Assembly (NCBI GenBank): GCA_011526045.1
Contig: WYBE01000050.1
Coordinates: 62,001 to 126,000, forward strand
DNA length: 64,000 bases
DNA from: Nevskiales bacterium
Lineage (GTDB): Bacteria > Pseudomonadota > Gammaproteobacteria > Steroidobacterales > GCA-2729495
Direction of reading: 5' to 3'
Made by a program: the position numbers and the translations under genes. Below, piece after piece: positions 8,532 through 17,238 of this stretch; position 1 is the stretch's first letter, and every line of letters begins with the position of its first letter. Under the pieces are notes generated by a model. That model was not told the origin of the DNA. It ran no database searches and saw nothing but the letters and a program-made list of their open reading frames with translations.

Positions 8532-9737
8532 CTACAGCACCCGGCAGAAGAACGCCTTGAGGTAGCGCGTTTCGGGGATCGCGGGGTGGATGGGGTGATC
8601 GGGTGCCTGGCCGCCGGCTTCCAGCACCTGCACGAACCGGTTCTCGTGACGCGCCGCCTTCTGGATGGCGAGCATGAGATCGTCGGCGGGCAGATGCCAT
8701 GAGCACGAGCTGGAGACGAGGATCCCGTCGCGCGCAAGCAGCCGTAGCCCGAGCTGGTTGAGCTTGCGGTAGGCGGCCTCCCCCTTGGGGATCTGTTTCT
8801 TGCGCTTGATGAACGCCGGCGGATCGAGGACGACGACATCGAAGCGTTCGCCCGCGGAATGCAGTGCCGCGAGCGCTTCGAAGGCATCGTCCCTGCGCGC
8901 GCGGACCGCCAGGCCGTTGTCCGCTGCCGCGGCCGCCGTGGCTGCGAGCGCGGTGGCAGATGAGTCCACGCAGAGCACGTCCGCGGCGCCGGCACGGGCC
9001 GCCGCGAGACCCCAGGCGCCGGCATAACTGAAAACATCCAGCACGCGCCGGCCGGGCACGTACTTCAGGAACGCGCGCCGGTTCGCTGCCTGGTCGAAGA
9101 ACCAGCCGGTCTTCTGGCCCTCGGCCAGCGGGACGCGGAAGCGTACGCCGTTTTCCTCGACGAGGACCTGATCCGGCACCGCGGTTGCATCCGCGCCCTC
9201 GACGTAGGCGGGAAGTCCTTCGAGATCACGCGCGCCACCGTCGTTCTTCCAGATGAACTGCGCAGGCGCAATCACCTCGGCAACTGCTGCGACGATGTCC
9301 GCCTTCATGGCCTCCATCGCTGCGGTGGCAGTCTGGCCGACGATGACATCACCGTACCGGTCGAGCACCAGCCCGGGAAGCTCGTCGCCTTCGCCGAACA
9401 CCAGGCGGTAGAAGGGTTGTGGATAGAGCCGCTCACGCAGGCCGAGCGCATTGCGCAGGCGCGAGTGGAGCAGTTCCCGGCCCGGTGGCCGCGCGGCATC
9501 GCGCGAGAGAATGCGCGCGCAGATCAGTGCGTGCGGGTTGACGCCGGCATGGCCCAGGAACCGGTCGCGCGCAGACACCACCCGCGCCAGGGCGCCGGGC
9601 GTGAACGCGGCCAGCGGGGTCTGGCCCGTGTCCACCTCGTTGGAGAAGACCCAGAGGTGTCCGGCCTCGATACGCCGCTCTTCGCCGCGCTTGAGGCGCA
9701 ACTCGGGGAGCTCATTGGGCGCGCCGGCATTGGTCAT
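8532..9737 (-). CDS. rlmI: 23S rRNA (cytosine-C5)-methyltransferase RlmI
   Basis: A 401-residue protein colinear with RlmI, which makes m5C1962 in 23S rRNA. An N-terminal PUA domain (LRLKRGEERRIEAGHLWVFSNEV) is followed by the EEHRL-like middle segment FGEGDELPGLVLDRYGDVIV. The Rossmann methyltransferase has VLDVFSYAGAWGLAAA, the VLDPPAFIK catalytic loop and SSSCSWHL with the conserved cysteine. It ends 24 bases from the convergent EF-G-like gene. Its C-terminal fold resembles the fused enzyme at 2094-3728, but that one lacks the PUA domain. Confidence 0.92.
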   Translation of the reverse strand: MTNAGAPNELPELRLKRGEERRIEAGHLWVFSNEVDTGQTPLAAFTPGALARVVSARDRFLGHAGVNPHALICARILSRDAARPPGRELLHSRLRNALGLRERLYPQPFYRLVFGEGDELPGLVLDRYGDVIVGQTATAAMEAMKADIVAAVAEVIAPAQFIWKNDGGARDLEGLPAYVEGADATAVPDQVLVEENGVRFRVPLAEGQKTGWFFDQAANRRAFLKYVPGRRVLDVFSYAGAWGLAAARAGAADVLCVDSSATALAATAAAAADNGLAVRARRDDAFEALAALHSAGERFDVVVLDPPAFIKRKKQIPKGEAAYRKLNQLGLRLLARDGILVSSSCSWHLPADDLMLAIQKAARHENRFVQVLEAGGQAPDHPIHPAIPETRYLKAFFCRVL

Positions 9738-9770
9738 GGGCGCGCAGTCTACACGTCCCGGGCGGTGGCC

Positions 9771-10511
9771 TCAGCCGGTTGCGGCGGCCTTCGTCCCGCT
9801 CTCCGCGTCGAGCGCGCGTGGGAACAGCACCTTGTCTTCCTTGTACATGTGTTCGCGCAGGTCCTGATCGAAGCGGGCGAGTTCTCCCAGCAGCTCGCGC
9901 CACGGTGCGCTGGCGTCTGCGGCCGCGGTGAAGTCGTCGGTCAGCGAGCGCATTCTGCGCAGCGTCTTCACCGCGATCTCGTGCTCGTTTTCCATGCATG
10001 CAATCGGGCCGCCGACCGCGCTGCCGCAGCGGGTCGGGGTAATGCTGCCGCGCGTTGCGAGATCCCGCACCATCGGGAACAGCGCCTCTTCTTCATGGTT
10101 GAGGTGCCCATCGAGTTCTGCGGCAATGACCTGCATCTCCCGGTCCAGCTCGACGCGGCGTTCATCGCCGGGCGTGGCAGCCGCCAGCGCGGTGGTCATG
10201 CGGGTCAGCCGGGGCAGGGCCTCGCGCAGGTACTGGTGATGCACCTGCTCGATGTGCTCTACCAGCTGGAGCAGCGGCATCGCCTCGAACGGTGCGATGT
10301 CGCAAGGCGGCACTTCGTCGGGCACGTTCGCCGCCTCGAGCATCATGACCAGGATTGCGGGGTTGAATCCGAAGGTCCAGCACAGCTCCCCGACCATCAC
10401 GTCCGGGTCGTCGCCTTCGCGGAAGAGGCCGGTCGACATCAGCGTGCGCATCAGCCCCGGCGGGCCGGCCTGAAGCTCCGAGACCCTGGTGCGGGCATTC
10501 AAAGTCAGCAT
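9771..10511 (-). CDS. Hemerythrin-like di-iron protein (RIC/YtfE-ScdA related)
   Basis: A 246-residue protein with the layout of iron-sulfur cluster repair proteins: a short N-terminal domain and a C-terminal hemerythrin-like four-helix bundle. The iron-ligand histidines and acids are visible in HIEQVHHQYLRE, LDGHLNHEEEALFPMV, MENEHEIAVKTLRRMR and LREHMYKEDKVLFPRA. The start at 10511 follows GGGGAG eight bases upstream. The N-terminal domain lacks the CCGG-type cysteine pair of classical ScdA/YtfE and reads ELCWTFGFNPAILVMML instead, so it may be a divergent paralogue. By family it would repair Fe-S clusters after nitric oxide or peroxide damage. Confidence 0.82.
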   Translation of the reverse strand: MLTLNARTRVSELQAGPPGLMRTLMSTGLFREGDDPDVMVGELCWTFGFNPAILVMMLEAANVPDEVPPCDIAPFEAMPLLQLVEHIEQVHHQYLREALPRLTRMTTALAAATPGDERRVELDREMQVIAAELDGHLNHEEEALFPMVRDLATRGSITPTRCGSAVGGPIACMENEHEIAVKTLRRMRSLTDDFTAAADASAPWRELLGELARFDQDLREHMYKEDKVLFPRALDAESGTKAAATG

Positions 10512-10643
10512 GTTGCGTTCTCCCCGGTGACCCGCCATGGCGCCTGCACTGCGCCGGCGGATTGGTGCATCTGCGGGAAAAATGCCCGAGGGTACCGCGA
10601 CGGGTACATAAGGGTTTACCGCGGTGGCGCTGCGGTCGGGGGC

Positions 10644-11663
10644 TCAGCCGGCGCCGGCGAGCGGTGAGCGCTCCTCCTGTTCGCGCGCCTGTTCGGCCCA
10701 GCGGTCCCGCAGCGGACGGGTGGCGGCCACCCCCACCCGCACCGCGAGATTGGCGAGCTCCGCCGGCGACATCTGCGCGATCTGCGCAAACCGGGTGATG
10801 CCCGCCGCGCGCAGCTTCTTCTCCAGGCCGCGCCCGATGCCCCGGATCTGCCGCAGATCATCGCCGGCGCGGTCGTGCTGCGGCGGGGGAACCGGGGGCA
10901 GGTGGATGCCGGCCGCAGCGCGCTCGCGCTTCTGCTGCAGGTGCAGGGCGAGCGGGGCGATCCGGTACTTCCACCGGTGCAGGTCCTGTTCCAGGCTGGT
11001 GGCCCGGGCGTCGCTCTCGCGCAGCGCACACTCGAGTTCGTGGATGCGCGCGTCGCGGTCGGCCAGCTCCGCGCGCAGCGATCCGCCGGCCGGCCTGTCC
11101 GCCGATTCCGTGGCCAGCTCCGGGGCTGGCCCATCTGCGCTTTCTGTTGCGGCGGCGGGCAGTGCCTGCAACCGCTGCGTGCGGGCAACGAGCTCATCGC
11201 GCTCGATACGCAGCACGGCGCGTTCACTCTCGAAGGCGCTCAGCCCCTTGAGCGCTGCGTGGAGCTCGGATCGGAGCGAATGCTCCTGGCGTCGCAGGTC
11301 GCATAGCACTTCGTCCTGCTCCGCCAGCGTGCGCGAGAGCCCTGCAACCCGCAGGCGCAGATCCCCGGCCTCGGCGGTGGCTTCGTCGAGCAGCTTCGCC
11401 TCTGCGACGCCCCGCGCGAGTTCGGTCTGAAGTCTCCGGCGCAGATCGTCCTCGGTGGCGCGGTGGCGCAGCATCACATCGCGCACTGCACGCAGCCGGC
11501 GGCGATACCGCTGGCGCAGCGCCGTGAGTTGCTCGCTGTGACGTTCGCGCGGCACGAAGCGCGTCCCCGTGCGCAGCTGGAAAAGAACCCAGCCGAGGAG
11601 TGTGCCCGCCACCAGTGCAGCGGCGAAGAACAGCAGGGCGGTGGCGTAGTTCAACGACAGCAT
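10644..11663 (-). CDS. Membrane-anchored coiled-coil protein with C-terminal helix-hairpin-helix
   Basis: A 339-residue protein. Residues 5-28 form one transmembrane segment (YATALLFFAAALVAGTLLGW). A long charged coiled coil follows (about 40-240, rich in Arg, Glu and Leu). The C-terminus (about residues 275-325) carries RQIRGIGRGLEKKLRAAGITRFAQ as overlapping segments typical of the helix-hairpin-helix domain found at the end of several membrane or ribosomal proteins. The ATG at 11663 was chosen because the anchor starts there; no good ribosome site precedes it. It may link nucleic acid or another partner to the inner membrane. No function is known to me. Confidence 0.72.
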   Translation of the reverse strand: MLSLNYATALLFFAAALVAGTLLGWVLFQLRTGTRFVPRERHSEQLTALRQRYRRRLRAVRDVMLRHRATEDDLRRRLQTELARGVAEAKLLDEATAEAGDLRLRVAGLSRTLAEQDEVLCDLRRQEHSLRSELHAALKGLSAFESERAVLRIERDELVARTQRLQALPAAATESADGPAPELATESADRPAGGSLRAELADRDARIHELECALRESDARATSLEQDLHRWKYRIAPLALHLQQKRERAAAGIHLPPVPPPQHDRAGDDLRQIRGIGRGLEKKLRAAGITRFAQIAQMSPAELANLAVRVGVAATRPLRDRWAEQAREQEERSPLAGAG

Positions 11664-11838
11664 CGGGAGAGGGGCGGGCGCACGGCACGGCGGGCATGGC
11701 GCCCGAGCCCGGAATGCTAGAGGAGTTCGGCGGCGTGTCGCGCAGAGCGCAGTCACGCTTCGGCCCGTCGGCGCGTGACATAAGGGGTCACGATCACGCG
11801 TGTCCCGCGCGATGCCTGGCGTTACGCGTTATGTTGCT

Positions 11839-12534
11839 TCAGGTCTGTCCGGGCGTTCCGGGTGCAGCGGAGGCGCGGCGCGCATCGGTGAGCCGACGTT
11901 GCTGCTCGAGGTGGAAATCCAGGGTGTGGCGGGTCTCGATGAAGCTTCTGCGCCGGCCCATCGTCTCGTACCACTCGCGCAGCCGCGTGCACTCGGCGGG
12001 CCAGGTTGCGCCGGCGAGTTCTTCGTACACCGCGAAACGCTCGAAGAACGGCAGGTACTGGAAATCCACCAGGGACGGTTCGCTGCCGATCCAGCAGGGG
12101 CCCGGGCCGAGCTTGCGCAATCCCTCCTGTTCCATGAAGCGCATCACGTCCGCGAGCTTGTCGCGATTCCCGGCGAGCTTCTCGCCCTGGCCACGCTCGG
12201 CCATCAGCCGGTGGGCCGCGGGCAGGAAGCGCGTCTCGCAGTAGTCCATCCAGATGCGCGCCTGGGCGCGGCCCCAGGGATCAGCCGGCAGCAACGGCGG
12301 CTGCGGAAACACTTCGTCCAGGTACTGGTTGATGATGGCCGACTCGTACACGACCCGCCCTTCATGGCGCAGCACGGGTACCTTGCCGTAGGGCGAGACT
12401 TCGTGAAACCACGCCGGACGGTTGAAGACGTCGATTTCGCGTAGTTCGAAATCGACGCCCTTTTCGATCAGCACCATGCGTGTGCGCTGCGCATAGGGAC
12501 AGGCCGCGAAGCTGAACAGTTCGATCTGCGCCAT
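11839..12534 (-). CDS. Glutathione S-transferase, cysteine (omega/lambda-like) type
   Basis: A 231-residue thioredoxin-fold transferase. The N-terminal active site FAACPYAQRTRMVL has a Cys at the position used by omega/lambda-type enzymes, which favour thiol transfer or dehydroascorbate reduction over classic conjugation. The glutathione-binding YGKVPVLRHEGRVVYESAII block (cis-proline after V, then E-S) is intact, and the helical C-terminal domain carries SEPSLVDFQYLPFFER. It lies upstream of the coiled-coil gene on the same strand, 175 bases apart. Substrate unknown. Confidence 0.9.
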   Translation of the reverse strand: MAQIELFSFAACPYAQRTRMVLIEKGVDFELREIDVFNRPAWFHEVSPYGKVPVLRHEGRVVYESAIINQYLDEVFPQPPLLPADPWGRAQARIWMDYCETRFLPAAHRLMAERGQGEKLAGNRDKLADVMRFMEQEGLRKLGPGPCWIGSEPSLVDFQYLPFFERFAVYEELAGATWPAECTRLREWYETMGRRRSFIETRHTLDFHLEQQRRLTDARRASAAPGTPGQT

Positions 12535-12560
12535 GCGCGACAGTCTAGCAGGCCGGCCGC

Positions 12561-13751
12561 TCAGGCTGCGTTGTGGAAGCTGCGCAGGGTGGATCCGAGG
12601 CGGCCGAGATCGATCGTTGCGACGCTTGGCGGCAGGCTGCGCACGATCTCGGTGGCGCCGTTGGCGGTGACGACACGCGGGTCGGCGAGCGGCCGGCGCG
12701 CACCGTCGTGAGTGATGACCAGGTGCGGTTGCAGCGGGTGTCGCGGTTGCTGCCCGCACACCACGCCGAGCCGACCGTCGGACAGCTCCAGCAGCGTGCC
12801 GACCGGGTACAGACCCAGTGCGCGCACGAGCTCGTTGACCAGCGCGGAATCGTAGCGCTCGGCGCGCAAGGCATCGAGCTGACGCAGCGCTGCATGCGGG
12901 GAAATGGCGGCCGCGTAACGCCGGTTCAGCGTCATGGCGTCATAGGCATCCGCGATCGCCGCCAGCCGCGCGAACAGCGGGATCTGCGTGCCACGCAGCT
13001 GATGCGGATAGCCGCTGCCATCCGTGCGTTCATGATGCCCGGCGATCATCTCCAGGGCACGCGGCGGCAGCTCGCTGCCGGCGACGAGTTCCATGCCGCG
13101 CTCGACGTGCCGGCGCACGTACGCCTGTTCGGCCTCGTGGAGGGCAAGCGGTTTGGCGAGGATCGGTACCGGCACGGCGATCTTGCCGATGTCGAGCAGC
13201 AGGCCGCCAGCCGCCATGCCGCGCAGCGCGGGACGATCGAGGCCGATCTGCCGGCCGAGCGTGACCGCGACCACGGCCGTGCCGACAGCGCGGCGGTAGA
13301 GGTAACCGCCGTATTCCTCCAGCCGCAGTGCGAGATGCAGCGTGTCGGCATCGCTGCACACCTGGTCGGCAAGCAGGGTTGCGCAGGCGCCGACGGCTGC
13401 AACGTCCACCTTGCCCTGCCGGCGTGCGTCGCGGACGATTCCCGCGATCTCATGCAGCGCGTCCTGTAACAGGCGCCGCGCCGCGTTGAGCGGCGTGGCC
13501 GGACGAGCCGGCGGCACGCCCGGGGGCTTCGTCAGGCGCTCGCCGATCGCCACGTCGCCGAGGGCCGGGTCCACGTAGACATAGGCGCAGACCTGGCGCA
13601 GTTGCTCGATCTGGTCCTGGCCCGTGATGAGGAAGCCGGCGTCCCGGAACGGCGAATGCAGCCAGGACCGATCCAGTTCAGCCACGTACATGCCGGGCTG
13701 GAGGAACTCGGTCCGGATGGGAATAAGCCGTTGGGTCGGTGACGGACCCAT
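12561..13751 (-). CDS. HD-GYP family protein with degenerate metal site
   Basis: A 396-residue protein with an N-terminal DUF3391 region (residues 8-75) and an HD-GYP domain (about 145-330) of the cyclic-di-GMP phosphodiesterase class. The GYP part is intact (HHERTDGSGYP). The HD pair itself reads L186-D187 in GLLLDIGK instead of HD, and the first helix reads YRRAVG where active members have a histidine (xHSVN). Two metal ligands are thus missing, so catalysis is doubtful and a sensor or binding role is possible. An AT-rich stretch (13760-13785) upstream is the probable promoter. Confidence 0.85.
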   Translation of the reverse strand: MGPSPTQRLIPIRTEFLQPGMYVAELDRSWLHSPFRDAGFLITGQDQIEQLRQVCAYVYVDPALGDVAIGERLTKPPGVPPARPATPLNAARRLLQDALHEIAGIVRDARRQGKVDVAAVGACATLLADQVCSDADTLHLALRLEEYGGYLYRRAVGTAVVAVTLGRQIGLDRPALRGMAAGGLLLDIGKIAVPVPILAKPLALHEAEQAYVRRHVERGMELVAGSELPPRALEMIAGHHERTDGSGYPHQLRGTQIPLFARLAAIADAYDAMTLNRRYAAAISPHAALRQLDALRAERYDSALVNELVRALGLYPVGTLLELSDGRLGVVCGQQPRHPLQPHLVITHDGARRPLADPRVVTANGATEIVRSLPPSVATIDLGRLGSTLRSFHNAA

Positions 13752-13979
13752 GGGTGTTCTCTATATATTCTTTATTTTTCTGCCACCTGCACTCTAACAA
13801 CCGGCCGGTGCCGAAACTGTGACGCGGTGCACGGCCGACCGGCACGAGCCGATTATGCCAAACCGTGGCGAGGGTGTTGCCGCCGCCCGCTTCCGTGCAG
13901 CTGGCGGCGGCCGGGTGCCGGTGGATTCCGGCCGCACAGGCTCGCCATAATGGCTTGTCAGTTCCACAGACGGACCGCC

Positions 13980-14243
13980 ATGGACAGGACCCGGTTGCAG
14001 CAGCTTCTCGAGGAGTTACACCAGGAACTCACCGGCGCCACGACCGTAGATCCGGAGTCGCGCCGGATGCTCGAGCAGGCGTTACGGGAAATCCGGCTGG
14101 TGACCGAGCATGCGCCAGAGGAGATGCCGGAGGGCGCCACTGCGCAACTGCGCGAGGCGGCGCTGCGTCTCGAGGCCGGGCACCCGCGGCTGGCCGGCGT
14201 GCTCGGCCAGCTCACCGATACGCTCGCCAAGCTCGGCATCTGA
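13980..14243 (+). CDS. Small DUF4404-like protein
   Basis: An 87-residue acidic helical protein (MDRTRLQQLLEELHQEL, then a region of Arg/Glu-rich helices ending LGQLTDTLAKLGI). Length and pattern match the small DUF4404 family common in gammaproteobacteria, whose function is unknown. It is transcribed away from the HD-GYP gene. No strong ribosome site is visible, so the start is the first ATG in a well-biased frame. Confidence 0.65.
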   Translation: MDRTRLQQLLEELHQELTGATTVDPESRRMLEQALREIRLVTEHAPEEMPEGATAQLREAALRLEAGHPRLAGVLGQLTDTLAKLGI

Positions 14244-14346
14244 CCCGGTTCGCCGGCCGCACGCCGCTGACGAACGTGACGGCGGAGCGCGGCGGGTACG
14301 GCCGGGCCCGCCAGCTTCGTAATGAGTTACCCGGTCGAGAGCGGGA

Positions 14347-15234
14347 TCACGACCGCTTGTCCGGCAAGGCCGGTAGCGCGCGCAGGTAGTTCGTGATCGC
14401 GCTGCGGTCCTCGCCGGTGAGTTGAGAAGTATTCTCGTCGATGACCTGCCCCATGCCGGCGCCGGCGAAATCACCGTCCGGGAGCATGCCGATTTCGAGA
14501 AACAGCTCGAGATCCGGGGCCGACCACGTGCCGATGCCGTCCGCCTCGTGCGGGGTGATGTTCGGTACCGAGTCCTCCTTCACACCGCTCGGGCTGCCGG
14601 CGAGTTCGCGGTCGGCGATCAGCGCGCCGAAGCGGCTGCGCGGCGTATGGCATTGCCCGCAGTGGCCGAGATGGCGCACGAGATAGGCCCCGCGGTTCCA
14701 GCTGTCGTCACGCGACGGGTCTGGCGCGAAGCGCCCTGCCCGGAAGTACAGCAGCTTCCAGGCTCTTGCGGCCAGCCGTGAGCGCAGGTACCACGGCAGC
14801 TCGTGGGCCCGATTTGCCTGGCGGACTGCCGGCAGCGAGAACAGGTACGCCTTGATGTCGAGCGCGTCGTCCGTGGTCATTCCGGTGTAGGACGGAAAGG
14901 GAAACGCCGGAAAGTAGGACGCGCCGTCCGGACGAATCCCATCGTGCAATGCCGCGATGAACTGCGCATCGCTCCAGTTGCCGATGCCGGTCTCACGGTC
15001 AGGCGTGATGTTCGGCGAGTAAAACGTGCCGAAGGCGCTCTTGATCGCGCGGCCACCGGCGAATGGCACGGCGTCTTCGCGGTCCTCCGTGTGGCAACCT
15101 GTGCAGCCGGACGCGGCGGTCAGATAGCGGCCGCGCTCGACCGCGGATTGCGCGCTGGCGGACAGTGCCACGAGCATTAGCCCGCCAGCGGTGGCCAGGG
15201 AGCAGAGCTGGCGGAACACCGCGGCGCGGCTCAC
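14347..15234 (-). CDS. Diheme cytochrome c
   Basis: A 295-residue exported cytochrome with a signal peptide (cleavage near SASAQ, residue 29) and two heme sites: CTGCH at residues 44-48 and CGQCH near residue 190. Each is followed by an NITP segment and a later Met-bearing region (YTGMTTDD and GAGMGQVI). The paired-domain layout resembles the cytochrome subunits of periplasmic alcohol or gluconate dehydrogenases, but no dehydrogenase gene is adjacent. It overlaps the cytochrome c' gene by four bases (ATGA), so the two are co-translated. Confidence 0.9.
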   Translation of the reverse strand: MSRAAVFRQLCSLATAGGLMLVALSASAQSAVERGRYLTAASGCTGCHTEDREDAVPFAGGRAIKSAFGTFYSPNITPDRETGIGNWSDAQFIAALHDGIRPDGASYFPAFPFPSYTGMTTDDALDIKAYLFSLPAVRQANRAHELPWYLRSRLAARAWKLLYFRAGRFAPDPSRDDSWNRGAYLVRHLGHCGQCHTPRSRFGALIADRELAGSPSGVKEDSVPNITPHEADGIGTWSAPDLELFLEIGMLPDGDFAGAGMGQVIDENTSQLTGEDRSAITNYLRALPALPDKRS

Positions 15235-15683
15235 ATGCTCTGCTCTTCTTTGCGGTATCGGTCGTGGCAGCCCTTGCAGCTGTCAGCGACGGGCTTCATG
15301 GCTTTGCCGATGGCCGCCTTGTCGCCGGTTCTGATGGCGTCGCGCAGCCCGGCAGTGGCGAGTCTCGACTGCTCGACAGCCTTGGCGAACTTCTCCGGTT
15401 CCTGCCAGATTGCCGGCAGGGCCTCGGTCCGTCCGACATCCGAACCGGCGGGAAACAGTACGCCCATCTGTTCACCGCCGACGGCGAGTGCCTCGGCATG
15501 GCTTAGCAGGAATTTCTCATGCTCGACCCGGCCGGTGAAGATCAGTGTGATGGCGTTGATGTGGCCTGCCATGGTGCTCATGACCGCCTTGCGATACTTG
15601 ATGGCGTCCTCCGGTGTGGCGGCATGGGCCGTGGCGGCGGCCAGCAGCAGGGCGGCAGATGAGATCAGAAGAGTACGACGCAT
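15231..15683 (-). CDS. Cytochrome c' family (class II)
   Basis: A 150-residue exported protein (signal MRRTLLISSAALLLAAATAHA). Its single heme motif CKGCH lies close to the C-terminus, as in class II cytochromes c', whose four-helix bundle precedes the heme site. Such proteins bind NO or act as small periplasmic electron carriers. It is the first gene of a two-gene unit with the diheme cytochrome c. FNR lies 0.6 kb further upstream on the same strand, but I see no clear FNR box in front of this gene. Confidence 0.88.
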   Translation of the reverse strand: MRRTLLISSAALLLAAATAHAATPEDAIKYRKAVMSTMAGHINAITLIFTGRVEHEKFLLSHAEALAVGGEQMGVLFPAGSDVGRTEALPAIWQEPEKFAKAVEQSRLATAGLRDAIRTGDKAAIGKAMKPVADSCKGCHDRYRKEEQSM

Positions 15684-15791
15684 GGACAGGCTCCATTCAG
15701 GGGCGATTCGGGAAGCGCGCAGAATAGCAGGAGCGCGGGCCGCCGCGCTCTCGGGATCGCAATGCTGCGACGAGCAGGGGTTGGCGCGCGA

Positions 15792-16244
15792 TCAGGGCGC
15801 GGGGGCGCAGCGCCAGGTGGCCGGATCGCAGCGGATGGTGCCTGGTTGCGCCGCCGCGCGCGGCGCTGGCGGAGCCGTGCGTGCGGACCCGGTATCCACC
15901 CGGATCGCGCCGCGCGTGCTGTTGGTTGCGCAACCGCTGGCGACCTGGTAGTTCCAGCCGCCGATGTCGAGCGCACGGACCTCGGTGTTGCCGTCGGGGC
16001 AGTCACCCAGCGAGACCCCGACATCGACTGCGAGCGGAGTACTGCGCGAGCCGAACACCGGGCCGAGCGTGCTGAAGCCCTCGTAGACGCGCACCTGAAT
16101 CTGCGACTGCGGCGTGGTAACGGTCTGCGGGGCAGCCGCTGGTGGCTGCTGTGGCCAAGCGAACACCGGCCAGAGCAGGGCGACAGTCACCTGCCACGGA
16201 CGCGGGCGCAACCGGCTGGCGCGGATCATGTGGTCGTGCGTCAT
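15792..16244 (-). CDS. Hypothetical exported protein
   Basis: A 150-residue protein with an N-terminal hydrophobic segment (residues 18-32, ending AWPQQ) consistent with export. The rest is Pro/Ala-rich with four Cys (GDCPDG, SGCATN, IRCDPATWRCAP), suggesting disulfides. No family recognised. It lies between the cytochrome pair and FNR on the same strand. The coding bias is good but the start is uncertain, since MTHDHM and the second Met are equally placed. Confidence 0.5.
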   Translation of the reverse strand: MTHDHMIRASRLRPRPWQVTVALLWPVFAWPQQPPAAAPQTVTTPQSQIQVRVYEGFSTLGPVFGSRSTPLAVDVGVSLGDCPDGNTEVRALDIGGWNYQVASGCATNSTRGAIRVDTGSARTAPPAPRAAAQPGTIRCDPATWRCAPAP

Positions 16245-16317
16245 GCGGGCAGGTTAGCACCACCGGCAGCGGGTGCGCCGGACGCCGATCACGGACCGGC
16301 CGCGAACCGCCCTGCGC

Positions 16318-17139
16318 TCAGGGCGGTGGCCAGGTCGAGCCGGTTGCGGCGTGACTGCTGCGCGTATAGGGATTCATGCACGCGGAGATCTCGAGCAGCC
16401 CGTTCTGATCGAGCAGCGTGATGTGCTTGCGGTCGGTCTTGACCAGTCCGCTTTTCTGGAACCGCGCCAGGATGCGACTGACGGTTTCCGGGGCGAGGCG
16501 CAGGTAATTGGCGATGTCCTGCCTGGACATCGCGAGATCGAGCGCGGCGGCCGGCTTGCGCGCGCGGTGCAGGCGAGCCGAGACCATGACCAGGAATCCC
16601 GCGAGGCGCTCCTCGGCCGTGAAGTCACCGGCGATGCTGCTGGTTCCCAGCACGTCGCGACTCATGGCGCGCAGCAACTGGGTCTGCAGCTCCGGAATGT
16701 CCCGGCTGAGGCTCGTCAGTACGCTGAAGGGCAGGCAACAGAGTACGCTCGGTACCAGTGCCACACAGCTTGAAACGCAGCGCTCCGGGTAGATGGCATC
16801 GCTGCCGATGAGTTCCCCGGGGAAGTGGAATGCCATCACGTGCTCGCGGCCGCCGGCGTCCACCGCGTAAGTCTTCAGGCAGCCGGTGCGGACCGCGAAG
16901 AGATTGCGGAACGGATCGCCGACCCGGTACAGATGTTCGCCGACGCCGATGCGCCGGCACCGTGGCATCGCCTCCTCGAAGCGCCTGGTCTGCTCTTCGT
17001 TGAGTGCGCCGGGCAGGCAGGACAGCGCGACTACGCAGCCACCGCAGTGAGGCCGGCCGACATCGGTCGTACAGGCTGCCGGCTCGGTGACCTCACCCGG
17101 CTGCACGGCCGGCTCGGGTGAATCGGGCTTGCCCTGCAT
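16318..17139 (-). CDS. fnr: FNR/ANR-type oxygen-sensing regulator
   Basis: A 273-residue Crp/Fnr activator. The N-terminal cluster cysteines C32-x2-C35-x5-C41 match the FNR spacing, and the fourth ligand is supplied by the VLCCLPF segment aligned with E. coli Cys122. The cyclic-nucleotide-like barrel is followed by a helix-turn-helix whose recognition helix APETVSRILARFQKSGLV has the E--SR pattern that reads TTGAT half sites. It would therefore sense oxygen through a [4Fe-4S] cluster. A weak inverted repeat CTGACA-N10-TGTCAG (17164-17185) lies upstream, but it is not an FNR box. A short proline-rich C-terminal tail is unusual. Confidence 0.9.
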   Translation of the reverse strand: MQGKPDSPEPAVQPGEVTEPAACTTDVGRPHCGGCVVALSCLPGALNEEQTRRFEEAMPRCRRIGVGEHLYRVGDPFRNLFAVRTGCLKTYAVDAGGREHVMAFHFPGELIGSDAIYPERCVSSCVALVPSVLCCLPFSVLTSLSRDIPELQTQLLRAMSRDVLGTSSIAGDFTAEERLAGFLVMVSARLHRARKPAAALDLAMSRQDIANYLRLAPETVSRILARFQKSGLVKTDRKHITLLDQNGLLEISACMNPYTRSSHAATGSTWPPP

Positions 17140-17238
17140 CTGAAACCGTCCGTTACTGGTGTCCTGACAACGGGGATCATGTCAGCAGGGCGCCCCGATG
17201 GGTCTATAAGGGATACTCCGTAACAGGCCCGCGGCGTG

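Noticed and set aside
17164-17185. CTGACA-N10-TGTCAG before fnr as an FNR box
   Set aside because: It lacks the TTGAT-N4-ATCAA pattern and spacing.
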